From Xenorhabdus sp. BG5 (GTDB taxonomy: Bacteria > Pseudomonadota > Gammaproteobacteria > Enterobacterales > Enterobacteriaceae), in NCBI RefSeq assembly GCF_015163665.1, contig NZ_JADEUG010000030.1, positions 1 to 47,307 on the forward strand: 47,307 nt of DNA, written 5' to 3'. Below the pieces are notes generated by a model. It did not search any database and was not told the origin of the DNA. It saw only the letters and a program-made list of their open reading frames with translations. Positions 34,041 through 41,900 of the stretch are shown here, in pieces (position 1 is the stretch's first letter; each line of letters opens with the position of its first letter). Made by a program: the position numbers and the translations under genes.

Positions 34041-35000
34041 ATGCGAGTCCAAAAACCGATCAATTCAGGATTTAGTGCGTCATCAACAGCCTCTGATGTA
34101 CTTAAAGGTATTGATATTAAAGGTAAGACCGCTTTTATCACAGGCGGGCATTCTGGATTGGGATATGAGGCTACTAAAGCGCTATCAGAAGCAGGTGTTC
34201 ATGTAGTGGTGGGAGCAAGGGATATGAGGAGTGCATCTAATGCATTAAGTAAACTAACCAATATTACCATTCTTCCACTTGATCTTTCGGACATAAATTC
34301 TGTCAGGACATTGGCTGCCTATGTCAATGCTAATAGATATCTCTTTGATTATGTGATTTGTAATGCTGGCATCATGGCTTCTCCAGAAAAACGGGTTGGT
34401 CCAGGATGGGAATCGCAGTTTGCTACAAATCATATTGGCCATTATGTACTGGTGAATCTCATATGGAACAATATCCGATCTGGAGGGAGAGTAGTATGTG
34501 TTTCATCTGCTGGACATCATAATTCTCCAATTCGATGGGATGACATTCAGTTTACCCGTGGTTATGACAAGTGGGTGGCATATGCACAGTCTAAAACTGC
34601 TAATGTGCTTTTTGCATTGCAACTGGATACGTATGGAAAAAATAAGAACATCAGAGCATTTTCTTTGCATCCCGGTAAAATATTTACCCCACTCCAAAGG
34701 CACTTGTCTTATGAAGAGATGGCAAACGAAGGATGGATGGATAGGAATGGTAACCCGATTGACCCCACTTTTAAATCTCCGGCACAAGGGGCTGCAACTG
34801 AGGTATGGGTAGCAACAAACCCAGCCTTGAATGAACAGGGGGGACTTTATTGTGAAGATTGTGACATTACCGGACTTGCATCAGATTATGAAGAATCCTT
34901 TGTCGGTGTTTGTGAATACGCGATTGATCCATCGGAAGCTTTAAGATTGTGGAATTTCACAGCTAATCTTACAGGTGTAAATGTATTTGCAGCTAACTAA
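34041..35000 (+). CDS. Short-chain dehydrogenase/reductase
   Basis: The 319 residues have the SDR motifs TGGHSGLG (34-41), CNAGIMA (about 108), VCVSSAG with the catalytic Ser (155/156), and YAQSK with Tyr181 and Lys185. The length and the long C-terminal part resemble WW-oxidoreductase/retinol-dehydrogenase-like SDRs. It would use NAD(P)H for a further redox step in the pathway. GGGGG precedes the ATG at 34041. It is the last gene of the AT-rich cluster. After it the base composition climbs back towards that of the adhesin gene. Confidence 0.88.
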   Translation: MRVQKPINSGFSASSTASDVLKGIDIKGKTAFITGGHSGLGYEATKALSEAGVHVVVGARDMRSASNALSKLTNITILPLDLSDINSVRTLAAYVNANRYLFDYVICNAGIMASPEKRVGPGWESQFATNHIGHYVLVNLIWNNIRSGGRVVCVSSAGHHNSPIRWDDIQFTRGYDKWVAYAQSKTANVLFALQLDTYGKNKNIRAFSLHPGKIFTPLQRHLSYEEMANEGWMDRNGNPIDPTFKSPAQGAATEVWVATNPALNEQGGLYCEDCDITGLASDYEESFVGVCEYAIDPSEALRLWNFTANLTGVNVFAAN

Positions 35001-35339
35001 ATCGCAAGTAGTCTCATGACAACCTAAGATTCCAGGCAGAATACTATTTCTTATGGTATTAAGAAGTCTAATCCTTTGTATTTTTTCCCTTTGAAGGAGG
35101 ATTGAGACAGAAATGGAGAAGACCATATACGAAGCTTAGGTTATCCAGAATTCGGGTTACAACGGGCTGTTCGTCGATAGATCAGGTTTTTTAAGGAAGG
35201 TGAATCCGCATTTGTCAGCCAATGATATTCCTGTACAGTGTCTGTGCTGTACGCATACATTTAATGGGGTTCCTGTTCACCGCTGATTCAGGTAATTTTC
35301 ACCATGGGAAAAAGAATTAAGTACAGTATTTAGAGCGCT
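35001..35339 (+). other. Intergenic region between the cluster and the adhesin gene
   Basis: I see no convincing gene in these 339 bases. AAGGAGG at about 35094 is not followed by a usable frame. The sequence from about 35150 onward has a base composition closer to the ICE, so it may be a remnant of older sequence or the adhesin promoter region. No clear -35/-10 pair stands out. Confidence 0.5.
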
Positions 35340-35393
35340 TTTTTTGCATGTTACCCCTTTCAGTATTAATGAAATAGGGTAACATGCAAAAAA
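35340..35393 (+). promoter_or_regulatory. 17-bp hairpin covering the ribosome site and start codon of the adhesin gene
   Basis: TTTTTTGCATGTTACCC (35340-35356) is the exact inverse of 35377-35393, which contains the AGGG ribosome site and the ATG (35384) of the adhesin gene. The 20-base loop can add a further TTTCA/TGAAA stem. In the mRNA this would mask translation initiation, so it may be a thermometer-like or factor-dependent switch. If transcription starts inside the left arm, no mRNA hairpin forms. Confidence 0.7.
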
Positions 35394-38300
35394 TCCAATC
35401 CCGTCGGTTCAGCAGGGGAAAATCTTCGATTGTCGGCCTGTTAAGCCTGTCACTCAGTTTTTCCGGTCAGGCCACACCAGAGGATCAACAGGCACAAAAA
35501 CTGGCCGAACTCACTGCCCAATGGGGGCAACTTACGCAGTCACAATCCCCCAGCGAAGCGGCAAAAACAATGGCCTCCCAGCAGTTATCGTCTGCGGTGA
35601 CATCAACACTGACACCGTGGTTGAATCAATATGGCAATGCCCGTCTCACACTCCCTTTCGACAGCCACTTTTCGTTAAAAGACGTTGCATTTGACGGGCT
35701 GTTACCCTGGTATAACGTAGCTTCGGGTACGGTATTCAGCCAGTTAGGAGTAAAAACTCACCATGGTCAGACAACAACCACACTTGGATTTGGCTATCGC
35801 TATTTAGCCGATAATTGGTTATGGGGTACCAATGTCTTCTGGGATGCGTTGTGGCCGGAGCAGCATCACCGCTATAGTCTTGGGTTAGAAGCCTGGCATG
35901 ATAACGTCAAATTGTCTGCTAACCTTTACCAGCGTTTATCCCATTGGAAGCCTTCCCGACTTACGGATTTTGATGCAAGACCCGCCAATGGCTGGGATAT
36001 TCAGGCCGAAGCCGGGTTGCCGGCTTTTCCTCACTGGGGCGGGCAGTTGAAGTATGAACACTATGACGGGCAGCAGGTCGCGTTATTTGGTGAAGCAGAA
36101 CGCCAGAAAAACCCGTACAGCGTCACCGCCGGGCTGACTTACACGCCCGTGCCGTTAGTGACGTTGGGCACCGATTTTCGGCAGGGTAAACACGGTGTCA
36201 GTGAAAACCGTTTTACCCTGAACCTTAATTATCGGTTGGGTGTTCCGTTCCGCCAACAGTTTGATCCAAACGCGGTCGCACCCCTGCGCAGTCTGAGAGC
36301 CAGCCAATTTGATTTTGTGAACCGGCGCAGCGATATGGTGCTGGATTATCAGAAGCAAACGCTGCTGACACTGGCCTTCCCCGCATCTGTTAATGGGTAT
36401 GAAGGCAAGGAAGTGACCTTTGTACCGATTATCCAATCCAAATATCCGCTGGCACGTTTAGCGCTGGATACGGCGGAATTACAGCAGGCAGGCGGAAAAA
36501 TACTTTATCAACAACCAGATAAAGTGACATTACAGTTGCCGAAAATCACGAAAAACTCCGTTCGATTTTCGGGGGTCGCCATCGACAGCCGGGGTAATCG
36601 CTCCAACCGGGCAGAAATCATGATAGTGAGTTTGCCGACCGAAAAGCAATGGCAGGTGACAGCAAATAAAACGCAGGCAAAAGCTGATGGTCATGACAGT
36701 GTGATCTATACCGTCCTTGTCACCGATCAGGAGGGGGCTCCCGTCCCGAATCAGGCTGTTATCTGGTCAAGTGATAAAGGTGAATTATCCCAAACCCGGC
36801 AGGACACGGATGCGCAGGGGCAGGCATCGGTCGTACTGCACAGTCGTCAGCAGGGGCTGCACACAGTACGTGTTACCGTGGATGGAGAGATTGCTGTTGC
36901 ACCTTCCGTACAGTTTGATGCGGTGTTGATACCCGCAATCACCGTTGATAAACACAGCGTTAAGGCGGATGGGAAATCAAGGGTAACCTTAACTGTCACA
37001 GTTAAAAACGCCGGTGGTCAACCTGTGCCCAATCAGGCCGTTGGCTGGCAGACCCCCCTTGGCCAGTTCTCCACATTTTCATTAATGACTGATGCGAAAG
37101 GGCAGGCCATGGCGTATTTAACCAGCAAAGTGTCTGGAAATGCCGAAGTGACGGTGGCGGTTGGCAGTGAAACGAGTGTGTCTTCTCCAATTCACTTTAC
37201 TGCTTCGCTAACCCATACGCTTCAGTCGGACAAACAAACGGCGATTGCCGATGGTCAGGACAGCATCCTTTATACGGTGAACGTGCGCGATGCAGCAGAT
37301 AGACCCGTTGCCCACAGCAAAGTGCAATGGTCAGCGGATAACGGGCAACTGTTGGACAGGCAGGAACAGACAAACAGTCAGGGAGAAGCGACAGCCCGGT
37401 TAGTCAGCCGCACCGCAGGGAGGGCAACGGTGAAAGCAGAGGCGGCGGGAAAAAACCTTCATGCTGCTCCGGTGATGTTTGAACGTTTGCTGAAACCCGC
37501 TATCACGGTGGACAAAGTCCGGGCGAAAGGCGATGGGCAGGATGCGGTGGTGTTGACGGCCAGGGTGTTAGATTCACTGGGATCACCCGTGGAAAATCAG
37601 CCAGTGAGTTGGCAAACGGATCACGGTGTGTTGTCCTCAAAACGGACAGAAACAGATAATCAGGGACAAACGCAGGTTAAGCTGAGCAGTATGTTGACAG
37701 GTGAGCATCAGGTTCAGATCCAGGTCGACGATCATAAAGTGGCCGCCCCTGTTGTCACCTTTGAGGAAGTACTGTTATCCACCCTTCGGGTCAATAAAAC
37801 CCGTGCCGCGGCGGATGGCGAAGATCGGGTAATTTTTACTGTAACCGTCACCGATATTCATGGGCAGGGGCTTGCGGATAAAGCGGTTGACTGGTCTGGC
37901 CATCTTGGCGAGATGATTTTTGCAGAAGACAGAACAGACAGTCAGGGAAAGGCAACCGCAACCCTTGTCAGTCGTCATGCTGGACAGGCTTTGGTCACTG
38001 CGGAAGTGGGTGAGCAGCAAGTTGTCTCCTCTGTGGAATTTATCCTGCCGTTACGCCTGGTTGATACCATTGCCATTGACCGTCAGGGTGGCAATGCCAA
38101 CCAGAAATCGTTTGGTCCCCGGGGGCCTTCCGTACTCTGGCGTGGCGCGAAATTTCGCCTTATCACGGCAGGTAATACAGGCTGGGTGAACTGGCAGAGT
38201 GATTCGCCCGCCGTCACGGTATCGGGGGATGTGGTGACGGTGCAGCAAAATCCTGACGGAGTCAGGCTCACGGGTACTGATGAAACCGGGCAGCAGGTCG

Positions 38301-38614
38301 AACTGACCTTGACGGTTCACACCTGGTTTGAGCGCTCAGGGCTGACAAAAGATTTTTATTCTCATGCGAAACAGCTTTGCAAATCACTCGGCAGCCGGAT
38401 TGCCTCCAAATATGCGCTGGAACAGCTCTACGAGGAATGGGGGAACTTTTATCTTTATGATGGCTGGACACGGGAATTTTACGTGACATCAACGGATTAT
38501 CTGGCTGCCAGCTCAGGTTCCGCAGAGCATCAGGCGAAATGGGCGTTTTGGGCAGAAACAGACCGGTGGATGCGAAATGGCTGGCCGATGACAGGATTTG
38601 CCTGTAGTCGTTAA
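35384..38614 (+). CDS. Inverse autotransporter adhesin (intimin/invasin family)
   Basis: The 1076 residues begin with a signal peptide (about residues 1-30, with IVGLLSLSLSFSGQA). A 12-stranded beta-barrel region follows (about 75-290; WLNQYGNARLTLPFDSHFSL, FGYRYLADNWLWGTNVFWD). Five Big-1 domains come next, each opening with a K..A.ADG.D.V.YTV-type strand, starting near 424, 519, 614, 706 and 801. A Big-2-like domain and a C-terminal lectin-like tip (AKQLCKSLGSRIASKYALEQ to the final FACSR, with two cysteines) close the protein. The barrel stays in the outer membrane and the passenger extends outward to bind host or other cells. No LysM domain is present. The gene lies in the cargo between T4SS genes. 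Confidence 0.9.
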   Translation: MQKIQSRRFSRGKSSIVGLLSLSLSFSGQATPEDQQAQKLAELTAQWGQLTQSQSPSEAAKTMASQQLSSAVTSTLTPWLNQYGNARLTLPFDSHFSLKDVAFDGLLPWYNVASGTVFSQLGVKTHHGQTTTTLGFGYRYLADNWLWGTNVFWDALWPEQHHRYSLGLEAWHDNVKLSANLYQRLSHWKPSRLTDFDARPANGWDIQAEAGLPAFPHWGGQLKYEHYDGQQVALFGEAERQKNPYSVTAGLTYTPVPLVTLGTDFRQGKHGVSENRFTLNLNYRLGVPFRQQFDPNAVAPLRSLRASQFDFVNRRSDMVLDYQKQTLLTLAFPASVNGYEGKEVTFVPIIQSKYPLARLALDTAELQQAGGKILYQQPDKVTLQLPKITKNSVRFSGVAIDSRGNRSNRAEIMIVSLPTEKQWQVTANKTQAKADGHDSVIYTVLVTDQEGAPVPNQAVIWSSDKGELSQTRQDTDAQGQASVVLHSRQQGLHTVRVTVDGEIAVAPSVQFDAVLIPAITVDKHSVKADGKSRVTLTVTVKNAGGQPVPNQAVGWQTPLGQFSTFSLMTDAKGQAMAYLTSKVSGNAEVTVAVGSETSVSSPIHFTASLTHTLQSDKQTAIADGQDSILYTVNVRDAADRPVAHSKVQWSADNGQLLDRQEQTNSQGEATARLVSRTAGRATVKAEAAGKNLHAAPVMFERLLKPAITVDKVRAKGDGQDAVVLTARVLDSLGSPVENQPVSWQTDHGVLSSKRTETDNQGQTQVKLSSMLTGEHQVQIQVDDHKVAAPVVTFEEVLLSTLRVNKTRAAADGEDRVIFTVTVTDIHGQGLADKAVDWSGHLGEMIFAEDRTDSQGKATATLVSRHAGQALVTAEVGEQQVVSSVEFILPLRLVDTIAIDRQGGNANQKSFGPRGPSVLWRGAKFRLITAGNTGWVNWQSDSPAVTVSGDVVTVQQNPDGVRLTGTDETGQQVELTLTVHTWFERSGLTKDFYSHAKQLCKSLGSRIASKYALEQLYEEWGNFYLYDGWTREFYVTSTDYLAASSGSAEHQAKWAFWAETDRWMRNGWPMTGFACSR

Positions 38615-38742
38615 TGAATAACAGGGGTGTTTTGCTTTGCACTTCAATCCTTTTTTCATTTTTTGGAAAACTAATTAAGGGCTGATTTCTGCAACACATT
38701 TCTTCAGGCTATCCCGATGTTTGATAAAACGGGAAATGTGCT

Positions 38743-39141
38743 ATGTGGAAGTCGGCTTTATTGCTTTGGGTGGGATTGCTGGCCTCATTATCGGCCAATG
38801 CGAAAATAGTTATCTATACCGACAGCCAGCATCCTCCCGTCAATTTTTCCCAGGACACACACATTGTCTGGCTGGATGCGGCTGAGCAACATCAGAGACA
38901 AATCTTTGCTCATTTGTCTGCCGACCCGCAGCAAGCTTTGATGCAGGCACAAGCGATACTGCAATCTCCCCAATGGCGTGAGCAGGAGCACCAATTTATC
39001 AATGCCTATCGTGCTGTTGTTGATGCCTGGCAATCCGGTGTGCGCAAGTACCCTGCCGTGGTATTTGATGACCGGGACGTCGTGTATGGCACGGCGGATG
39101 TGGCAAAAGCGAACACCCTCAGGGAGCAGCGTCAACCATGA
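38743..39141 (+). CDS. TIGR03757-family ICE protein
   Basis: This 132-residue periplasmic protein has a signal peptide (ALLLWVGLLASLSANA) followed by KIVIYTDSQHPP and YPAVVFDDRDVVYGTADVA. The final strand motif is typical of TIGR03757, whose fold resembles TrbC/thioredoxin-like T4SS proteins. It marks the resumption of the T4SS gene order after the cargo. The stop codon overlaps the next start (ATGA). The gene is complete. The upstream 128 bp after the adhesin stop hold no clear promoter. Confidence 0.86.
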   Translation: MWKSALLLWVGLLASLSANAKIVIYTDSQHPPVNFSQDTHIVWLDAAEQHQRQIFAHLSADPQQALMQAQAILQSPQWREQEHQFINAYRAVVDAWQSGVRKYPAVVFDDRDVVYGTADVAKANTLREQRQP

Positions 39142-40103
39142 CACCACGCCTTGCTTTTCCTGTTGTCATCACGCTGGTCGCTGCGTTTGTTCCCTTTGCG
39201 CAGGCTTCCCTCAACACCGCGCAAATCGTGGCCAGCAGCCTCTCGCCCGCCTGTATTCAGTGGCGGGTCAGTGGCATTTGTTACTGGTTGTTTTGTTCCT
39301 GGCATGGCTGCACGGTAAAAACCTCGGTCAAAGTCACCCATTACCTGCCCGAAGTGGTGGTGTCCACTTATCACGCACCCGGTGGTAATCCGTGGTCAGA
39401 AATGGCACAGGTCAGCCGATTATCCGGCGGACTGGAAAATGCCGTCACTGGGGCGTTATCCCACCTGAGTGCCGGCGGCGGCAACCATAATCACCAGATG
39501 TCAGGCCAGCGCCGTACCCGTTTGCGTTTCAAATACGCGGATGCCATTGGGCATCCCGCCACCAGTCTGATTGGCGGGCAAATTCCCGGTTATTCCTGCC
39601 GCAGTGCGGCCACCCCGTTGGTGCCTTATTTTCTCAGCACACTGGATACGGTGGCGTGGCGCACCGGTTTGCCGGAATCGTTCTATCCAGAAGCGCTTAT
39701 TCCCGGTCAGCGGGAGCTGGGCAGCCAAATGGCCGCCAATCTGTGGGGCACGATTTATCCGCGCTCAGGGTTTGTCAATCAGACCGATGATGACAAGGCG
39801 TCTGCCGTGGTGGCGCAGCGGGTGGCGGATATTATCACCCGTGCCGGGCAGCCCCATGTTTATCAGGCATTAAAAGGCCAACGCGCTGACGGTTATTGGC
39901 CACCGGAGCCGGTGACAGAAAACGCCGGCACCCAAAATCACCAGTGGCAGCGGCTATCACCACAACTAAGCTCAAACTGTGCGGTGTTTCCGGATGGTGA
40001 ACACACTGCCGCCATCGATGGCAATCAGGCGTATGCCCTGTGGCAACCCTACAGCTGCTGTCAGCGCCGGGGACAGCGCTTTTTGGGCAGTACCGATATT
40101 TAA
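39138..40103 (+). CDS. TIGR03756-family ICE protein (TraU-like)
   Basis: The 321-residue exported protein has a signal peptide (PVVITLVAAFVPFAQA). Cysteine-rich segments follow: CIQWRVSGICYWLFCSWHGC near the N-terminus, PGYSCRSAATPLVPYF in the middle and PYSCCQRRGQRFL at the end. It matches TIGR03756 and resembles TraU proteins of F-type conjugation, periplasmic proteins rich in disulfides that are needed for DNA transfer. It overlaps the previous gene by four bases and precedes the TIGR03755 gene by 12 bp. Confidence 0.88.
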   Translation: MTPRLAFPVVITLVAAFVPFAQASLNTAQIVASSLSPACIQWRVSGICYWLFCSWHGCTVKTSVKVTHYLPEVVVSTYHAPGGNPWSEMAQVSRLSGGLENAVTGALSHLSAGGGNHNHQMSGQRRTRLRFKYADAIGHPATSLIGGQIPGYSCRSAATPLVPYFLSTLDTVAWRTGLPESFYPEALIPGQRELGSQMAANLWGTIYPRSGFVNQTDDDKASAVVAQRVADIITRAGQPHVYQALKGQRADGYWPPEPVTENAGTQNHQWQRLSPQLSSNCAVFPDGEHTAAIDGNQAYALWQPYSCCQRRGQRFLGSTDI

Positions 40104-40115
40104 AAAGGAGTTTTT

Positions 40116-41558
40116 ATGCCGAAAAGAAAAGCCGTGTGGCTGATGGTCAGTTTGCTGGTCAGTGGGATAGCGCAAACGGGATGGGCTGAAAACGGGTTGA
40201 CGGTTTCTCTGCCCCAGGTCAATCGCGGTGCTCTGGGCTATGGTGCAGATGTCAGTGGCGCGATCTCAGACTCCCTATTTTATACTCTTGGCGGTGGTTC
40301 GGTGATTTCACAACCAGCTACCCGCCGTTCCCTGACCCAACTGGGCGGACTGGAACTCGGCTGGAGTTCGGATTTGATGTGCGGCAATTTTGATTTAAAA
40401 ACCACGGTCGGCAACCAGCTAAACGGCATTACCGCCGGGTTTAAGAACCTGATGAGTGAGGTGATCCAGGGGGCAACCGGCGCGGTGGCCAGTCTTCCTG
40501 CCATGGTCATTCAGCGCGCCAATCCGGGTCTCTATGACATGCTGACCAATGGAGTTTTGCAGGCCAATGTGGCGTTCGACAAGGCCCAGTTTAATTGCCA
40601 GAACATGGCCAAACGGATGATGGATTTTGCGCAAAACAGTAAATGGACCCAATCGGCCGCGATGCAGGAATACAAAACGCAGGTGAACAGCGGGGATGCG
40701 GATGCGGTGAGGGTGAATAATGCTGGCAGCAAATCGACAGGGACAGGCGGGCATCAATGGATTGGCGGTAAGAAGCAGGGAGGCAAGGGACAGAGCGCTA
40801 TCCGGCCCACCCGTGATTTAGCCAGCGCAGGGTTTAATATGATGAATCATCTGCCAGTGCTGAGTCAGGCTTCCGTCAGCCACCCACGTTGTGATGGCGG
40901 TGCCTGCACTCAATTCCAGAATGCCACCGAAGCGGCAGAAGCCGTGGTGAAGGTGCTGGGCGACCGGGCTATCCGTACCTGTGCCAATGCCGCGGAATGC
41001 ACCAGCGGCGGGGCGTCCCAACAACCGGGCGCGACGGTGGCTGGCACGGGCTTTGCCCCGATGCTGGAAGAAGACACCAAAACCAATATTGAACAGCTGG
41101 TGAAACTCCTCAATGGCACGGAAAAACCCACTGCCGCCAATCTGGCCAAACTGAAAACCGGCAGTCTGGCCGTGACCAAAGGGGTCATTCAGGCGTTGCA
41201 GCGAGACCCGGACAGTGCCGCGTTGACCGCGCGTCTGGCGGGGGAGCTGGCGATGGCCGAGACCACCGAGACCGCATTGCTGATGCGGCGAATGTTAATC
41301 ACTGGCATGTCAGAACCCAATGCAGCGGCCCAGCCGGAAGCCCTGGCAGAAGGGGAACGGCGGATTGATGCGCTGGATCGGGAAATCAATGCGCTGAAAA
41401 ATGAGATGTTGCTGAAACGGGAACTGTCGCGCAACGCGATCCTGACCATTATTGAACGGGAAAACCGGCGGATTGAAGCCCATCCCCAAAAGCAAGTGCC
41501 GGACAGTACTGATGCGCGTTTTTATCAGCTGGAAATGCCTAACAGTGAACGGCGGTAA
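40116..41558 (+). CDS. TIGR03755-family ICE protein (TraH-like)
   Basis: The 480 residues have a signal peptide (VWLMVSLLVSGIAQTGWA). A beta/helical body contains GGGSVISQPATRRSLTQLGG, LMCGNFDLKTTVGNQLNGIT, MNHLPVLSQASVSHPRCDGG and a long C-terminal coiled-coil (ERRIDALDREINALKNEMLL). This is TIGR03755, which occupies the place of TraH in F-like systems and probably belongs to the pilus-assembly complex. AAGGAG precedes the ATG. The length is normal, and no disruption is visible. Confidence 0.87.
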   Translation: MPKRKAVWLMVSLLVSGIAQTGWAENGLTVSLPQVNRGALGYGADVSGAISDSLFYTLGGGSVISQPATRRSLTQLGGLELGWSSDLMCGNFDLKTTVGNQLNGITAGFKNLMSEVIQGATGAVASLPAMVIQRANPGLYDMLTNGVLQANVAFDKAQFNCQNMAKRMMDFAQNSKWTQSAAMQEYKTQVNSGDADAVRVNNAGSKSTGTGGHQWIGGKKQGGKGQSAIRPTRDLASAGFNMMNHLPVLSQASVSHPRCDGGACTQFQNATEAAEAVVKVLGDRAIRTCANAAECTSGGASQQPGATVAGTGFAPMLEEDTKTNIEQLVKLLNGTEKPTAANLAKLKTGSLAVTKGVIQALQRDPDSAALTARLAGELAMAETTETALLMRRMLITGMSEPNAAAQPEALAEGERRIDALDREINALKNEMLLKRELSRNAILTIIERENRRIEAHPQKQVPDSTDARFYQLEMPNSERR

Positions 41559-41564
41559 GTTGAT

Positions 41565-41900
41565 ATGGCAGTGATGATCACCACATTGAGAAAAGGTGTT
41601 GTGCTATTACTGATTATTGCTTTGGTGATGGTTATCAGTTTAGCGATAGGCTGGGCCGGGCTGCATCAGGCGGAAAATATCACCGAGATGCACCATTGGG
41701 TGATTGAGACCAAGGGATTTTGGTTAGTCTGGCGATTATGCCTGTATGCAGTGCTGGTCTGGGGTAGCCGGAAAATTGGGCAAAGGACAACACACCAGCC
41801 GGAATACCGCACAACACTGATACGGATGATGGTGGTCAGCCTGCTGTTTATTGTGCTGGGTGAATATGCCCTGTCAGGCTCGATTGAGGTAACGCAATGA
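41565..41900 (+). CDS. Small ICE membrane protein, function unknown
   Basis: This 111-residue protein has three hydrophobic segments (VVLLLIIALVMVISLAIGWA, FWLVWRLCLYAVLVW and MMVVSLLFIVLGEYAL) and little else. I do not recognise a named family, but small membrane proteins of this type lie between the TIGR03755 and traG genes in several ICEs. The start follows the previous stop by six bases, and the end overlaps traG by four bases, so it belongs to the T4SS operon. It may help to insert or stabilise TraG. Confidence 0.65.
   Translation: MAVMITTLRKGVVLLLIIALVMVISLAIGWAGLHQAENITEMHHWVIETKGFWLVWRLCLYAVLVWGSRKIGQRTTHQPEYRTTLIRMMVVSLLFIVLGEYALSGSIEVTQ

Larger units (their letters stand above)
25786..35000 (+). 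other. AvrD-type biosynthetic gene cluster (11 genes, one direction)
   Basis: The eleven genes from the thioesterase to the SDR share low GC, one strand, and gaps of at most 24 bp or overlaps, which indicates an operon acquired as a unit. All have intact catalytic motifs. Together they would make a beta-ketoacyl-ACP (ketosynthase, ACP), condense it (AvrD-like), remove phosphate (phosphatase), modify it (ABM, flavin monooxygenase, CMD-like protein, AKR, SDR), edit or release it (thioesterase) and export it (MFS). The order of steps is inference. No regulator, PKS or NRPS gene and no phosphopantetheinyl transferase is present within it. Confidence 0.75.

Noticed and set aside
25786-35000. Aromatic polyketide (type II PKS) cluster
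   Set aside because: There is no ketosynthase/chain-length-factor pair, cyclase or ketoreductase set. The single FabH-like enzyme suits a short beta-ketoacyl unit instead.
34941-35126. A minus-strand 61-codon open frame across the end of the SDR gene
   Set aside because: It overlaps an SDR gene with all catalytic motifs and has no recognisable content of its own.
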